NCBI RefSeq assembly: GCF_019075875.1
Contig: NZ_JAHOOZ010000001.1
Coordinates: 2,914,001-2,978,000, forward strand
DNA length: 64,000 nucleotides
Direction of reading: 5' to 3'
Source of the DNA: Novosphingobium sp. G106
GTDB taxonomy: Bacteria; Pseudomonadota; Alphaproteobacteria; Sphingomonadales; Sphingomonadaceae
Part shown: piece after piece, positions 49,770-57,355 of the stretch
Numbering within the stretch: position 1 is the stretch's first letter
Layout: every line of letters starts with the position of its first letter
Translations under genes and position numbers: made by a program
The notes under the pieces: generated by a model
The model's database searches: none
Seen by the model: the letters and a program-made list of their open reading frames with translations, nothing else
What the model was told of the DNA's origin: nothing

Positions 49770-51527
49770 TCAGGCGGCCAGGCCGAAGCCGGCACCCTTC
49801 GCTGCGAAACTTGATCGTGCCCCGCCCAACTTGAACGTCTCGATCTGGCTCGAAACGCTCTGGGTCGAGCTCTTCACCTGCCGCGTGGTCGCGGTCAGCT
49901 CTTCGGCCAGCGCGGCGTTCTGCTGCGTGATCTGGTCAAGCGAGCGCGCGCTGCGGTCGATGTCCTTTAGCGAGTTGGCCTGATCGCTGGCATTGCCCGA
50001 GACGGCGTCCATCACTTCGGCGATACCGTTGACCTTCCCGACGACGCATTGCAGCAGTTCGCCGGCTTCGCGCACCAGCTTGACGCCGATCTCGACCTGG
50101 CCGGTGCTGTTGCCGATCAGCGTCTTGATCTCGTTGGCGGCATCGGCCGAGCGCTGGGCCAGCGCGCGCACTTCGTTGGCGACGACGGCAAAGCCCTTGC
50201 CGGCTTCGCCTGCGCGCGCCGCCTCGACCCCGGCATTTAGCGCCAGCAGGTTGGTCTGGAACGAGATGCCGTCGATCACGCCGACGATGTTGCCGATGTC
50301 GCGCGAGGCGGCCTCGATCTTGTCCATCGCGTCGACCGCCTTTGAGATCACCTGGCCGCCATGCGAGACCTCGGTGTTGATTTCGGAGACCGAGACGCGC
50401 GCCGAGTCCACGGTTTCCGCGGTGCCCAGCACTTCGGAGGTGACCGTCGCGATCGATGCCGCCATCTCTTCGATATTGGCGGCTTGCTGCTCGTTGCGGC
50501 GGGCGAGGTCCTGCGATGCGGCGCTGATCTCCTCGGACGAGCTCAGCAGTTCTCCGGCGGAATCCTTGATGCTGCCGAGCACGTCGCCGAGCTGGCCTAC
50601 CGCGGTGTTGAAGTCTTCCTTCAGCCGGCGGAACGAGCCTTGGAGTTCCTGGTCGATGCTCGCAGTGAGATCGCCCTGGGCCAGCTCCGAAAGCGCCGAG
50701 CCGACGGTCGCGACTATCCGTTCCTCGAGCTGGACGCGGACGTTGTCGGCGTCCTTCAGCTGATCTCGCAGGAAGAGGGCGGACTGCGCCAGCTGGCCGA
50801 ATTCGTCGCCCTTGTCGGCGTGGCGAATGATCACGTCGCGTTCGCCGGCCGCCATCGCCTTGAGGTCGCTGGACACGTCGAGTGTTGGCTTGAGCACGCT
50901 CTTGAGGAACACCCACATGACCATGACGATGACAGCCGTGACCAGCACCCAGCACAGCGAGACGACGATCCGCGCGATGTTCGAGATTGTCTCGGCCCGC
51001 TTGCTGATCAGGGCGCTGTAAGCTTCGATCTCGTCGGAGACCTTCGACAGACTGCCCTCGAGGCGCGAGAAGGTCTGCTCGGCGACGTGGAGATTCTCGA
51101 TCGAGACCGGCTCGCCGGCCATGCCCTGCTGGGCAATCTTCTCGGCCGCTGCGAAGTAGGCCTCGGCATCGGGCTTGGCGGCGAGGATCGCGGCATGGAC
51201 CTTGGGCGCGCCCTGATAGGCGGCGGTCTTGTCGATCTTCTCGCGGAACTCGCCGACACTTTCGCGCAGCGTCGTCGCGACTTCCTTGGCGTCCAGCGTA
51301 TGCGTAGTGCCCGCCACGATGATGCCGCGCATATTGCCCATGATATTGTCATGGAGCATGTCGGATTCCATGTGATTGCGCAGCAGGTTCTGCGACCGCT
51401 GCACCTCGTCCAGCGCCGCCCGCTCCTGCCCCAGGCAGTAAAGGTTGGCCGCAAACCAGATCACGCTTGCCGCGATCAGAATGCCAAACGCCAGCCGGGC
51501 CTTGAAAACCAAAGATGATTTGGACAT
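49770..51527 (-). CDS. Methyl-accepting chemotaxis protein (transmembrane)
   Basis: 585 residues from ATG 51527 (MSKSSLVFKARL), GGGG 7 bases upstream. TM1 at about 10-27, periplasmic four-helix-bundle-like sensor (about 30-185, with SDMLHDNIMGNMRG), TM2 at about 187-210 (IVVSLCWVLVTAVIVMVMWVF, split at WVLV), HAMP, then a long cytoplasmic coiled-coil with the conserved hairpin tip IDGISFQTNLLALNAGVEAARAGEAGKGFAVVANEVRALAQRSA (split: IDGISFQTNLLALN, GKGFAVVANEVRAL). The C-terminus (FGLAA) lacks a CheR-docking pentapeptide. Monocistronic; the AT-rich stretch 51570-51670 upstream should hold its promoter. Confidence 0.94.
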   Translation of the reverse strand: MSKSSLVFKARLAFGILIAASVIWFAANLYCLGQERAALDEVQRSQNLLRNHMESDMLHDNIMGNMRGIIVAGTTHTLDAKEVATTLRESVGEFREKIDKTAAYQGAPKVHAAILAAKPDAEAYFAAAEKIAQQGMAGEPVSIENLHVAEQTFSRLEGSLSKVSDEIEAYSALISKRAETISNIARIVVSLCWVLVTAVIVMVMWVFLKSVLKPTLDVSSDLKAMAAGERDVIIRHADKGDEFGQLAQSALFLRDQLKDADNVRVQLEERIVATVGSALSELAQGDLTASIDQELQGSFRRLKEDFNTAVGQLGDVLGSIKDSAGELLSSSEEISAASQDLARRNEQQAANIEEMAASIATVTSEVLGTAETVDSARVSVSEINTEVSHGGQVISKAVDAMDKIEAASRDIGNIVGVIDGISFQTNLLALNAGVEAARAGEAGKGFAVVANEVRALAQRSADAANEIKTLIGNSTGQVEIGVKLVREAGELLQCVVGKVNGIAEVMDAVSGNASDQANSLKDIDRSARSLDQITQQNAALAEELTATTRQVKSSTQSVSSQIETFKLGGARSSFAAKGAGFGLAA

Positions 51528-51671
51528 GCCCATCCCCAAATGAAACAGCGTTCCGAAAGCCAACTCTCGGCTATCTATTCACACATCCGTTTATATGGGA
51601 ATTTTACTTAAAATATTGAAAATTAATTAACTAGAAAACTATGGTAGTTATACCTGGTTATTACTATAACA

Positions 51672-53495
51672 TTAATCCGCAAGACCAAATTCGATCGCAA
51701 TCGGAGGCTTCGATTGCAGTATCGCTTCGATGCCGCGCGGGGGAATTGCTTTCGCGATCAGGAAACCCTGGATCCGATCGCAGTCCAGCGACTCGAGGAC
51801 CCTGGCCTGCTCCGGTGACTCGACGCCCTCGGCCGTGACCGACTTGCCCAGGCTGTGCGCCAGCGCGATCACATTGCCGACGATGGCACGGTCGGCGCGA
51901 TCGTCGACGATCGCGCGAATGAAGCCCTTGTCGATCTTCACTATATCGATCGGCAGGTCGCGCAGATGGCGCAGCGATGCGAAACCGGTACCGAAATCGT
52001 CGAAAGCGATCGACACGCCGGCCGCGTGCAGCCGATTGATCTCCACGCGCGCGCAGCCGCCGCCGCGACCGACCAGCACGTCCTCGTTGATCTCGACGCA
52101 AATGTCGCTCGGTGCCATGGCCTCGTTGGCGATCGCCGCCAGGATCGTGTCGACGAAGCGCCGCGAGCGGAAGTCGCCGAGCGTCGCGTTGACCGCAATC
52201 GATGCGAAGCGGGTGTCCGCGGCGCGCCATTCGCGGATCTGGCCGATCACTTCGCGCAGGACATAGCCGCCCACCTGCGCCGCGAGGTGCTCGTCGGTAA
52301 GGGCTTCGATGAATTGGGGCGGCCGGATCAGGCCGAGCTCGGGATGGTTCCACCGCAGCAGCGCTTCCATCGCCATCGGGGCGTCCCCGCGCAGCGGGAC
52401 TATGGGCTGGTAATGGACCACGAATTCACCGATGCGCAGGCCGCGCTCGAAGGCATCGCGCAGTTCTGCGCGGCGCTGAATATCCTCGTGCATCGCGTCG
52501 TCGAACAGCTCGACGCGCCCCCGCCCATTGGCCTTTGCCTCGTACAGCGCGATCTCGGCATTCCTGAGCAGTTCGGCGCGACATGCCCCACCGGCGGGCA
52601 CCATGACGGCGCCCATGCTGGCCGACAGCACCCGCTCGGTTTCCCCGGCCTGCAATGGCGCGGCGAAGGCCTCGACGATGCCGTCGACGCGCAGGCGGAT
52701 ATCGGCCTCGGAAGCGCAGTCGCGCAGGATCAAGCCGAATTCGTCACCGCCCAGCCGAGCGATCTCGTCGCCGGGACGCATCGTCGTGCGCAACCGCGCG
52801 GCAAACTCGCGCAGCAGCCGATTGCCGGCGCGGTAGCCCAGGCTGTCGTTGATCTCGCGGAAATGGTCGATGTCGAGGATACCAACCGCCACCCGCCCGG
52901 TTGCCGCCTCGATCCCGGTAGCTATGGCCGTGACATCGCGAACGAAGCTCTGCAGGTTTGGCAGATCGGTCAGCCCATCGGTCGTCGCATGCAATTGCAA
53001 GCGTTCCTCCGCCTGCTTCCGTGCCGTGATGTCGAAGCGGATCGCCATGAAGCGCTCGATTCGACCGCCTTGGCGGCGATGCGGCACGATGGTCGTGTCG
53101 ACCCAATAGAGATCGCCGCTCTTCGCGCGGTTGCAGATCTCGCCGTGCCAGACTCGCCCGCAAGCGAGTTCCGCGAGCATCTGCTGGAAGAAGGCGCGGT
53201 CGTGCAGCCCGGATCGGAGCATGCGGTGATGGGACCCGACGAGTTCGCCGCGCGCATAACCCGAAACTTCGCAGAATCGGTCGTTGACCGACAGGATCGT
53301 ACCGGCGCCATCGGTGATCTCGACGATCGCCGCCTCGTCCAGCGCCTCCTTATAGAACGCGGCGAGGTCCGCCGCCATCGAAGCCGGCATCGCCTCCGCT
53401 TCGAGCGCCCGGCAATCCTCGGGTCCGGACGGCCGGGCGAGCCGATCGATCCGGGAGGCAATCTCGGGAAAGTCCTCGCGAAAATTCAGCTTCAT
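51672..53495 (-). CDS. PAS-GGDEF-EAL cyclic di-GMP enzyme
   Basis: 607 residues. PAS domain at about 50-160 (VEITDGAGTILSVNDRFCEVSGY, split: ITDGAGTILSVND, RFCEVSGYARGE) with PAC segment; GGDEF domain at about 170-335 with intact active site RLGGDEFGLI (diguanylate cyclase); EAL domain at about 350-600 with the key residues present: MEALLRW, AVNATLGDF, CVEINEDV, AFDDFGTGFAS, VKIDKGF, TAEGVES and RIQGF (c-di-GMP phosphodiesterase). No membrane segment. It probably makes or removes c-di-GMP in response to a PAS ligand or redox state. It sits beside a PilZ receptor gene and chemotaxis genes. Confidence 0.95.
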   Translation of the reverse strand: MKLNFREDFPEIASRIDRLARPSGPEDCRALEAEAMPASMAADLAAFYKEALDEAAIVEITDGAGTILSVNDRFCEVSGYARGELVGSHHRMLRSGLHDRAFFQQMLAELACGRVWHGEICNRAKSGDLYWVDTTIVPHRRQGGRIERFMAIRFDITARKQAEERLQLHATTDGLTDLPNLQSFVRDVTAIATGIEAATGRVAVGILDIDHFREINDSLGYRAGNRLLREFAARLRTTMRPGDEIARLGGDEFGLILRDCASEADIRLRVDGIVEAFAAPLQAGETERVLSASMGAVMVPAGGACRAELLRNAEIALYEAKANGRGRVELFDDAMHEDIQRRAELRDAFERGLRIGEFVVHYQPIVPLRGDAPMAMEALLRWNHPELGLIRPPQFIEALTDEHLAAQVGGYVLREVIGQIREWRAADTRFASIAVNATLGDFRSRRFVDTILAAIANEAMAPSDICVEINEDVLVGRGGGCARVEINRLHAAGVSIAFDDFGTGFASLRHLRDLPIDIVKIDKGFIRAIVDDRADRAIVGNVIALAHSLGKSVTAEGVESPEQARVLESLDCDRIQGFLIAKAIPPRGIEAILQSKPPIAIEFGLAD

Positions 53496-53507
53496 TGGAA
53501 ACCGTCC

Positions 53508-54176
53508 TCAGACGGCCCGCAGTTGCGGAGGCGGAGGAGCGGCATCACGGGGGACAGCCATCGGTCGGCTATCGCTGACCTGATAGAGCCATTGCTGGAA
53601 ATGGCGCAGCGGGAGCGGCGCTTCGAAACGCATGCCGATGCTGCCGCCGCGCTGCCAGCGCAGGACGCCGCCCAGCGTGCCGAGCCCGTCGATCCGCAAC
53701 ATGGCATGGGCGTTCTTCGGCAGGACCACCGCTTGCGCCGTGGCCACCTGCACGCCCGAAAGCGAGATGTTGCGCGTGGTCGTCGGCCAGGTGCGGCCGT
53801 TGCACTCAAGCGCCGCATCGACGACGCGATCGAAGCGCGGCGGGCGGATGCGGTCGACGACGTCTTCGGCATTGCTCGTGCGCAGTGCCTCGGCGATTTC
53901 GATCGGGCGATCGAGCTGGACGCCGGTCATGCCGTCCTTCGACCAGCGCACGCGCCCCTGCATCGGATTGCCCGACTGGATCTCGATGAAGATCGCCTCA
54001 TCGACCGGCAGACTCAGCCGCGTTTCGATCATGACGCCTTCGGTCGAGATGTTGCGGATCAAGCCCAGGTCGTCGGCGCGCGCGCAACCGATGCGCGCTG
54101 CCTTGAATACCGTCATGACGCGCTGGCCGGCCCGGTTATCGGGGCGGTCGCCGGGGAGATTTTCAGGCGGCGTCAT
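53508..54176 (-). CDS. Tandem PilZ-domain protein
   Basis: 222 residues from ATG 54176 (MTPPENLPGD); ATG 54188 would add 4. Two PilZ-like beta-barrel halves: the first has RAGQRVMTVFKAARIGC then IRNISTEGVMIETRL and GRVRWSKDGMTGVQL; the second has RPPRFDRVVDAALECNGR, TRNISLSGVQVATAQ and GGVLRWQRGGSIGMRF. The canonical RxxxR and (D/N)xSxxG elements are best preserved as RNISLSG and RNISTEG. Senses c-di-GMP, presumably made by the neighbouring PAS-GGDEF-EAL protein (12 bases apart, same strand). Effect on motility is inferred. Confidence 0.85.
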   Translation of the reverse strand: MTPPENLPGDRPDNRAGQRVMTVFKAARIGCARADDLGLIRNISTEGVMIETRLSLPVDEAIFIEIQSGNPMQGRVRWSKDGMTGVQLDRPIEIAEALRTSNAEDVVDRIRPPRFDRVVDAALECNGRTWPTTTRNISLSGVQVATAQAVVLPKNAHAMLRIDGLGTLGGVLRWQRGGSIGMRFEAPLPLRHFQQWLYQVSDSRPMAVPRDAAPPPPQLRAV

Positions 54177-54365
54177 GAGACTACGCATCCGTCAATCGAG
54201 TATTTCGGTTCAATCATCGCTGAATCGCCCTAGCCAGGTTCATGCTTAATGACTGACAGAATCAAATTGAGCGCAGTATAAGTCTGCGGCGCGTGGGTTT
54301 GCTATATCGCGTTAAGCAAAACGATACGTTTAGGTATATTTGAAATTAACTATGCCGTAATGCGA

Positions 54366-54390
54366 GAAGGGCGCGTAAAACGCGCCCTTC
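54366..54390 (-). terminator. Hairpin terminator after the lone cheB paralogue
   Basis: GAAGGGCGCG (54366-54375) / CGCGCCCTTC (54381-54390), 10-base perfect stem and 5-base loop, 21 bases past the cheB paralogue stop (minus strand). The U-tract is weak on both sides. The rest of 54189-54410 is AT-rich intergenic DNA with no gene. Confidence 0.6.
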
Positions 54391-54410
54391 GTTTCGCATA
54401 TCAGGTTCGG

Positions 54411-55436
54411 TCAGGCCTTGTTGCAGCAAGCCAGCGCCGCCACGGCCAGTTCTTCGGCCGGCAGTTCGCGTTCGGCCGCATTCAGTGCGACCGCGGCCTC
54501 CGGCGATTCCGCGACGACCGCGCTGGTGCGTTCCTGCACGAAGGTATTGGAGCCGGCATCGCGCAGCAGCTTGAGGCCCTTGGCCCCGTCGCTGCCCATG
54601 CCCGAAAGCACCGCGCCCACCGCGGGGATGCCCGCGCGGGCGATCGTGCCGAACAGCAGGTTGGCCGAGGGCCGCACGCCTTCGATCGGATCGCGCGGCA
54701 GCAGGCGCAGCTTCGGCGGGTTGCCTGGCTCCAGCACGACATGCGCGTTGGGATCGGCGGCGATATGGACGACGCCTTCCTCAAGCGAGCAGCCGTCGGT
54801 CACGGCCCGGACCGAGCACTTCAGATCCTTGTTCAGTCGGCTGAGGAAGGTCGCGACGACTTCGGGTTCGTTCTGCAGGACGACGACGGTCGCCGGGCAT
54901 TTCTCGGGATAGCCGGCGAGCAGGTCGGTCAGCGCCTCGATGCCGCCCATCGACGCGCTGAACGCGGCGATGCGGCCATTCCAGGCAAAGTTGGTCGTGG
55001 CCTGAACCTCAACCTTCTTCTTCTTTTCCTTGACGTTGCTGTTGGCCGCGGCGAGCACGATCTTGCCGAGCTTGCCGACGGTCTTGGCGAACTGTTCGGG
55101 GGTAGCCTTCAGCGGCTTGGGAAAGCACTCGACGGCGCCGAGCTCATAGGCCTTGAGCGAAATCTCGGTCCCGGCCTGGGTCAGCGACGACAGCATGACC
55201 ACCGGCATCGGCGCGTTGGTCATGATCTCCTCGAGGAAGTCGATCCCGTTCATACCCGGCATCTCGACGTCGAGCGTGATGACGTTCGGGCGCAATGCCT
55301 TGATCTGGTCGCGCGCTTCGTTGGCGCTGGCCGCGGTGCCGACGACCTGCACGTTCCTCGCCTGGTCGAGAAGGTCGGAAAACAGAGCGCGCATGGCCGC
55401 CGAGTCATCAACCACAAGGACGCGTGCGTCATTCAT
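54411..55436 (-). CDS. CheB-like response regulator with degenerate methylesterase site
   Basis: 341 residues. Receiver domain complete: DD at 10-11, phosphoacceptor Asp56 (ITLDVEMPG), Lys107 (FPKPL). Linker with a run of lysines (EKKKKVEV, about 137-144). CheB C-terminal domain keeps Ser162 (SASMGG) and Asp283 (SGMGSDG), but the catalytic His of the Q-H-M/V motif is Asn189 (VLQNEPEVV), and the usual FGMPREA segment near the C-terminus is SPEAAVA. Methylesterase activity is therefore doubtful; it may act as a phosphate sink or bind receptors without catalysis. Separate transcription unit, divergent from the che operon. A second, intact CheB is at 60521. Confidence 0.88.
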   Translation of the reverse strand: MNDARVLVVDDSAAMRALFSDLLDQARNVQVVGTAASANEARDQIKALRPNVITLDVEMPGMNGIDFLEEIMTNAPMPVVMLSSLTQAGTEISLKAYELGAVECFPKPLKATPEQFAKTVGKLGKIVLAAANSNVKEKKKKVEVQATTNFAWNGRIAAFSASMGGIEALTDLLAGYPEKCPATVVVLQNEPEVVATFLSRLNKDLKCSVRAVTDGCSLEEGVVHIAADPNAHVVLEPGNPPKLRLLPRDPIEGVRPSANLLFGTIARAGIPAVGAVLSGMGSDGAKGLKLLRDAGSNTFVQERTSAVVAESPEAAVALNAAERELPAEELAVAALACCNKA

Positions 55437-55450
55437 AAACCGTATCTAAC

Positions 55451-55499
55451 CTCCGCTGAGCGTCCCGGAATCGCCGGGCTATCAAGCTCTCTAGCGGAG
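55451..55499. promoter_or_regulatory. Stem-loop in the cheB-paralogue/MCP divergent region
   Basis: Outer arms CTCCGCT (55451-55457) / AGCGGAG (55493-55499) enclose an inner hairpin CCCGG/CCGGG. It lies 15-63 bases upstream of the cheB-paralogue start, so it would be in its 5' leader. Possible regulatory structure; the remaining 55437-55650 shows only AT-richer promoter-like DNA and a GGAGG ribosome site for the MCP gene. Confidence 0.35.
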
Positions 55500-55650
55500 C
55501 AAGTCATAGTAAACGGCTGATACAGAATCGTAGATATACGAGGTTCTGGCTAAGCCCCGAATTCATCGCTGATGGTTAATTCCAGCCCTCCAAGGTCGCC
55601 GCCGTCTGCGGATTCGACCCAGTCCGATTTTACGCGCTGTTGGAGGCCTA

Positions 55651-57068
55651 ATGCTGAACTGGTTTGAGAAGGATGCGCCTATCCGCGCCAAGTTCAGGGT
55701 ACTTTTGGGGACTCATACTGCACTTGCGGGTGTCGGCGTGACCACGACGGTTCTGGCTGGCGGCAGCCCGACGCTGATCGTTACCGCGGGCGTGGCGATG
55801 ATCGCCACTGCCTGCGTCGCGATGATCGCCTCCTCGCGGATCACCGATCCTTACGTTAACACGGTCGTGCGCATGGAGGCCCTGGCAGCCGGGGACACCT
55901 CGAGCCCGATAAACCATACCGATCACAAGGACTGCATCGGCCGGATGACCCGGGCGATGGATGCGTTCCGCAACAATTCCACTGCGCTCGACGGCAGCAA
56001 GATCGCCGAAAGGCATATCGTCGACGCGCTCAGCTCGGGCCTCAAGAAGCTCTCGCAGAACCAGCTCGACTTCCAGATCAACGAAGCCTTCACCGGCGTC
56101 TACGACGAGCTGCGCAAGGACTTCAACGCCGCGGTCACCTCGCTGGCGACGACGATCCGCTCGGTCCGTGCCTCGGCCGCGAGCGTGCACAACGGCGCAA
56201 CCGAGATCCGCTCGGCCTCCGACGACCTCGCCAATCGCAACGAGCGCCAGGCGGCCAACCTCGAGGAAGCCGCTTCGGCGATGAACCAGGTGACCGACAA
56301 CATCAAGCTGACCGCGGAGCGCGCCACGGTGGTGCAGCGCACGGTGGTGAACACGCACCAAGAAGCCACCGAAGGCGGCCAGGTCGTCGCCCGCGCGACC
56401 ACGGCTATGGGCGCGATCGAAAAGTCGGCCCAGGAAATCGGCCAGATCATCAGCGTCATCGATTCCATCGCCTTCCAGACCAACCTCCTCGCGCTCAACG
56501 CGGGCGTCGAAGCGGCGCGCGCCGGCGATGCCGGCAAGGGCTTCGCGGTCGTCGCCAACGAAGTGCGCGCTCTCGCGCAGCGCTCGGCCGACGCTGCCAA
56601 GGACATCAAAGAACTGATCACTGCCTCGACCCGCCAGGTCGAGAACGGCGTGACCCTGGTCGCCGAGACCGGCACGCTGCTCGAGAAGATCCTCTCCAGC
56701 ATCGGCGAGATCAGCGGTGCGATGAAGGACATCGCCGAGAATGCCAGCGCGCAGTCGGTCAATCTTCAGCAGATCAACACGACGGTCGGCGAAATGGACC
56801 GGATGACCCAGCAGAACGCGGCCATGGTCGAACAGTCGACCGCCGCCTCGCGCAGCCTGGCCGACGAGGCCAACGAGCTGACCGCGCTGGTCACGCGCTT
56901 CGCCACCGGCGAAGCTGCCGGCCACGCGCCGCGCGCCGCCGCGCCGCTGCCGCTACCTCGTGCCGCGGCGCCGGCCCCCGCGCCGCGGCCCCTATTCCGC
57001 AGGTCCAGGGTAATCTCGCCATCAAGCCGGCCGCCGTCGAAGCATTCGACGACTGGTCCGAGTTCTGA
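55651..57068 (+). CDS. Methyl-accepting chemotaxis protein without periplasmic domain (3' frameshift)
   Basis: About 472 residues after correction; GGAGG 5 bases before ATG 55651. Two membrane helices at about 24-38 and 43-61 are joined by a very short loop, so there is no periplasmic sensor; then HAMP, a coiled coil and hairpin tip IDSIAFQTNLLALNAGVEAARAGDAGKGFAVVANEVRALAQRSA (split: IDSIAFQTNLLALN, GKGFAVVANEVRAL). As read, the frame slips at the C4 run 56989-56992 and overruns the next gene to 57330. Adding one C gives PPIPQVQGNLAIKPAAVEAFDDWSEF and a stop at 57066-57068 (tail shown in part). The final DWSEF matches the xWxxF CheR/CheB tether. First gene of the che operon. Confidence 0.88.
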
Positions 57069-57094
57069 AGTCGATCGGCGAAAGGGCCTGATCC

Positions 57095-57355
57095 ATGTCT
57101 TCCATTTCCCTTCCCGCACGCTGCGACCGTGCCACGGTCGAATCGCTGCTTCCAGAATTCGTCGCCGCAGTGGGTGGCGGCCCGGTCCGCGTCGACGGCA
57201 CCCAGGTGACCCACGCCGGCCAGGCGCTGCTGCAGCTTCTCGTGAGCGCCCGCCGCAGCATCGACGGCATCGTGATCGAGGGCTCGCCCGCGCTGCGCGA
57301 CGCCGCCGCCCTGACCGGGCTGGCCGATGAACTCTTCGAGGAGGGACGCGCATGA
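57095..57355 (+). CDS. STAS-domain protein of the chemotaxis operon
   Basis: 86 residues from ATG 57095, 26 bases after the corrected MCP stop. Single STAS (anti-sigma antagonist-like) domain: ISLPARCDRATVESLLPEF, VRVDGTQVTHAGQALLQLLVSARR (split: VRVDGTQVTHAG, QALLQLLVSARR) and IEGSPALRDAAALTGLADEL. The Ser/Thr at the usual phospho-site after the VDGT turn is Thr/His. Overlaps cheA by 4 bases. Such proteins are frequent at the head of alphaproteobacterial che operons; exact role unknown. Confidence 0.85.
   Translation: MSSISLPARCDRATVESLLPEFVAAVGGGPVRVDGTQVTHAGQALLQLLVSARRSIDGIVIEGSPALRDAAALTGLADELFEEGRA

Noticed and set aside
51560..51671. Very AT-rich stretch considered as a mobile-element edge or foreign DNA
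   Set aside because: It is only about 100 bases, lies directly upstream of an MCP gene, and has no repeats or integrase nearby; a promoter region is sufficient explanation.
57069..57330. MCP reading frame continuing into the STAS gene
   Set aside because: The extension is Arg-rich and meaningless. A one-base correction upstream gives a natural conserved C-terminus and stop before the STAS gene.
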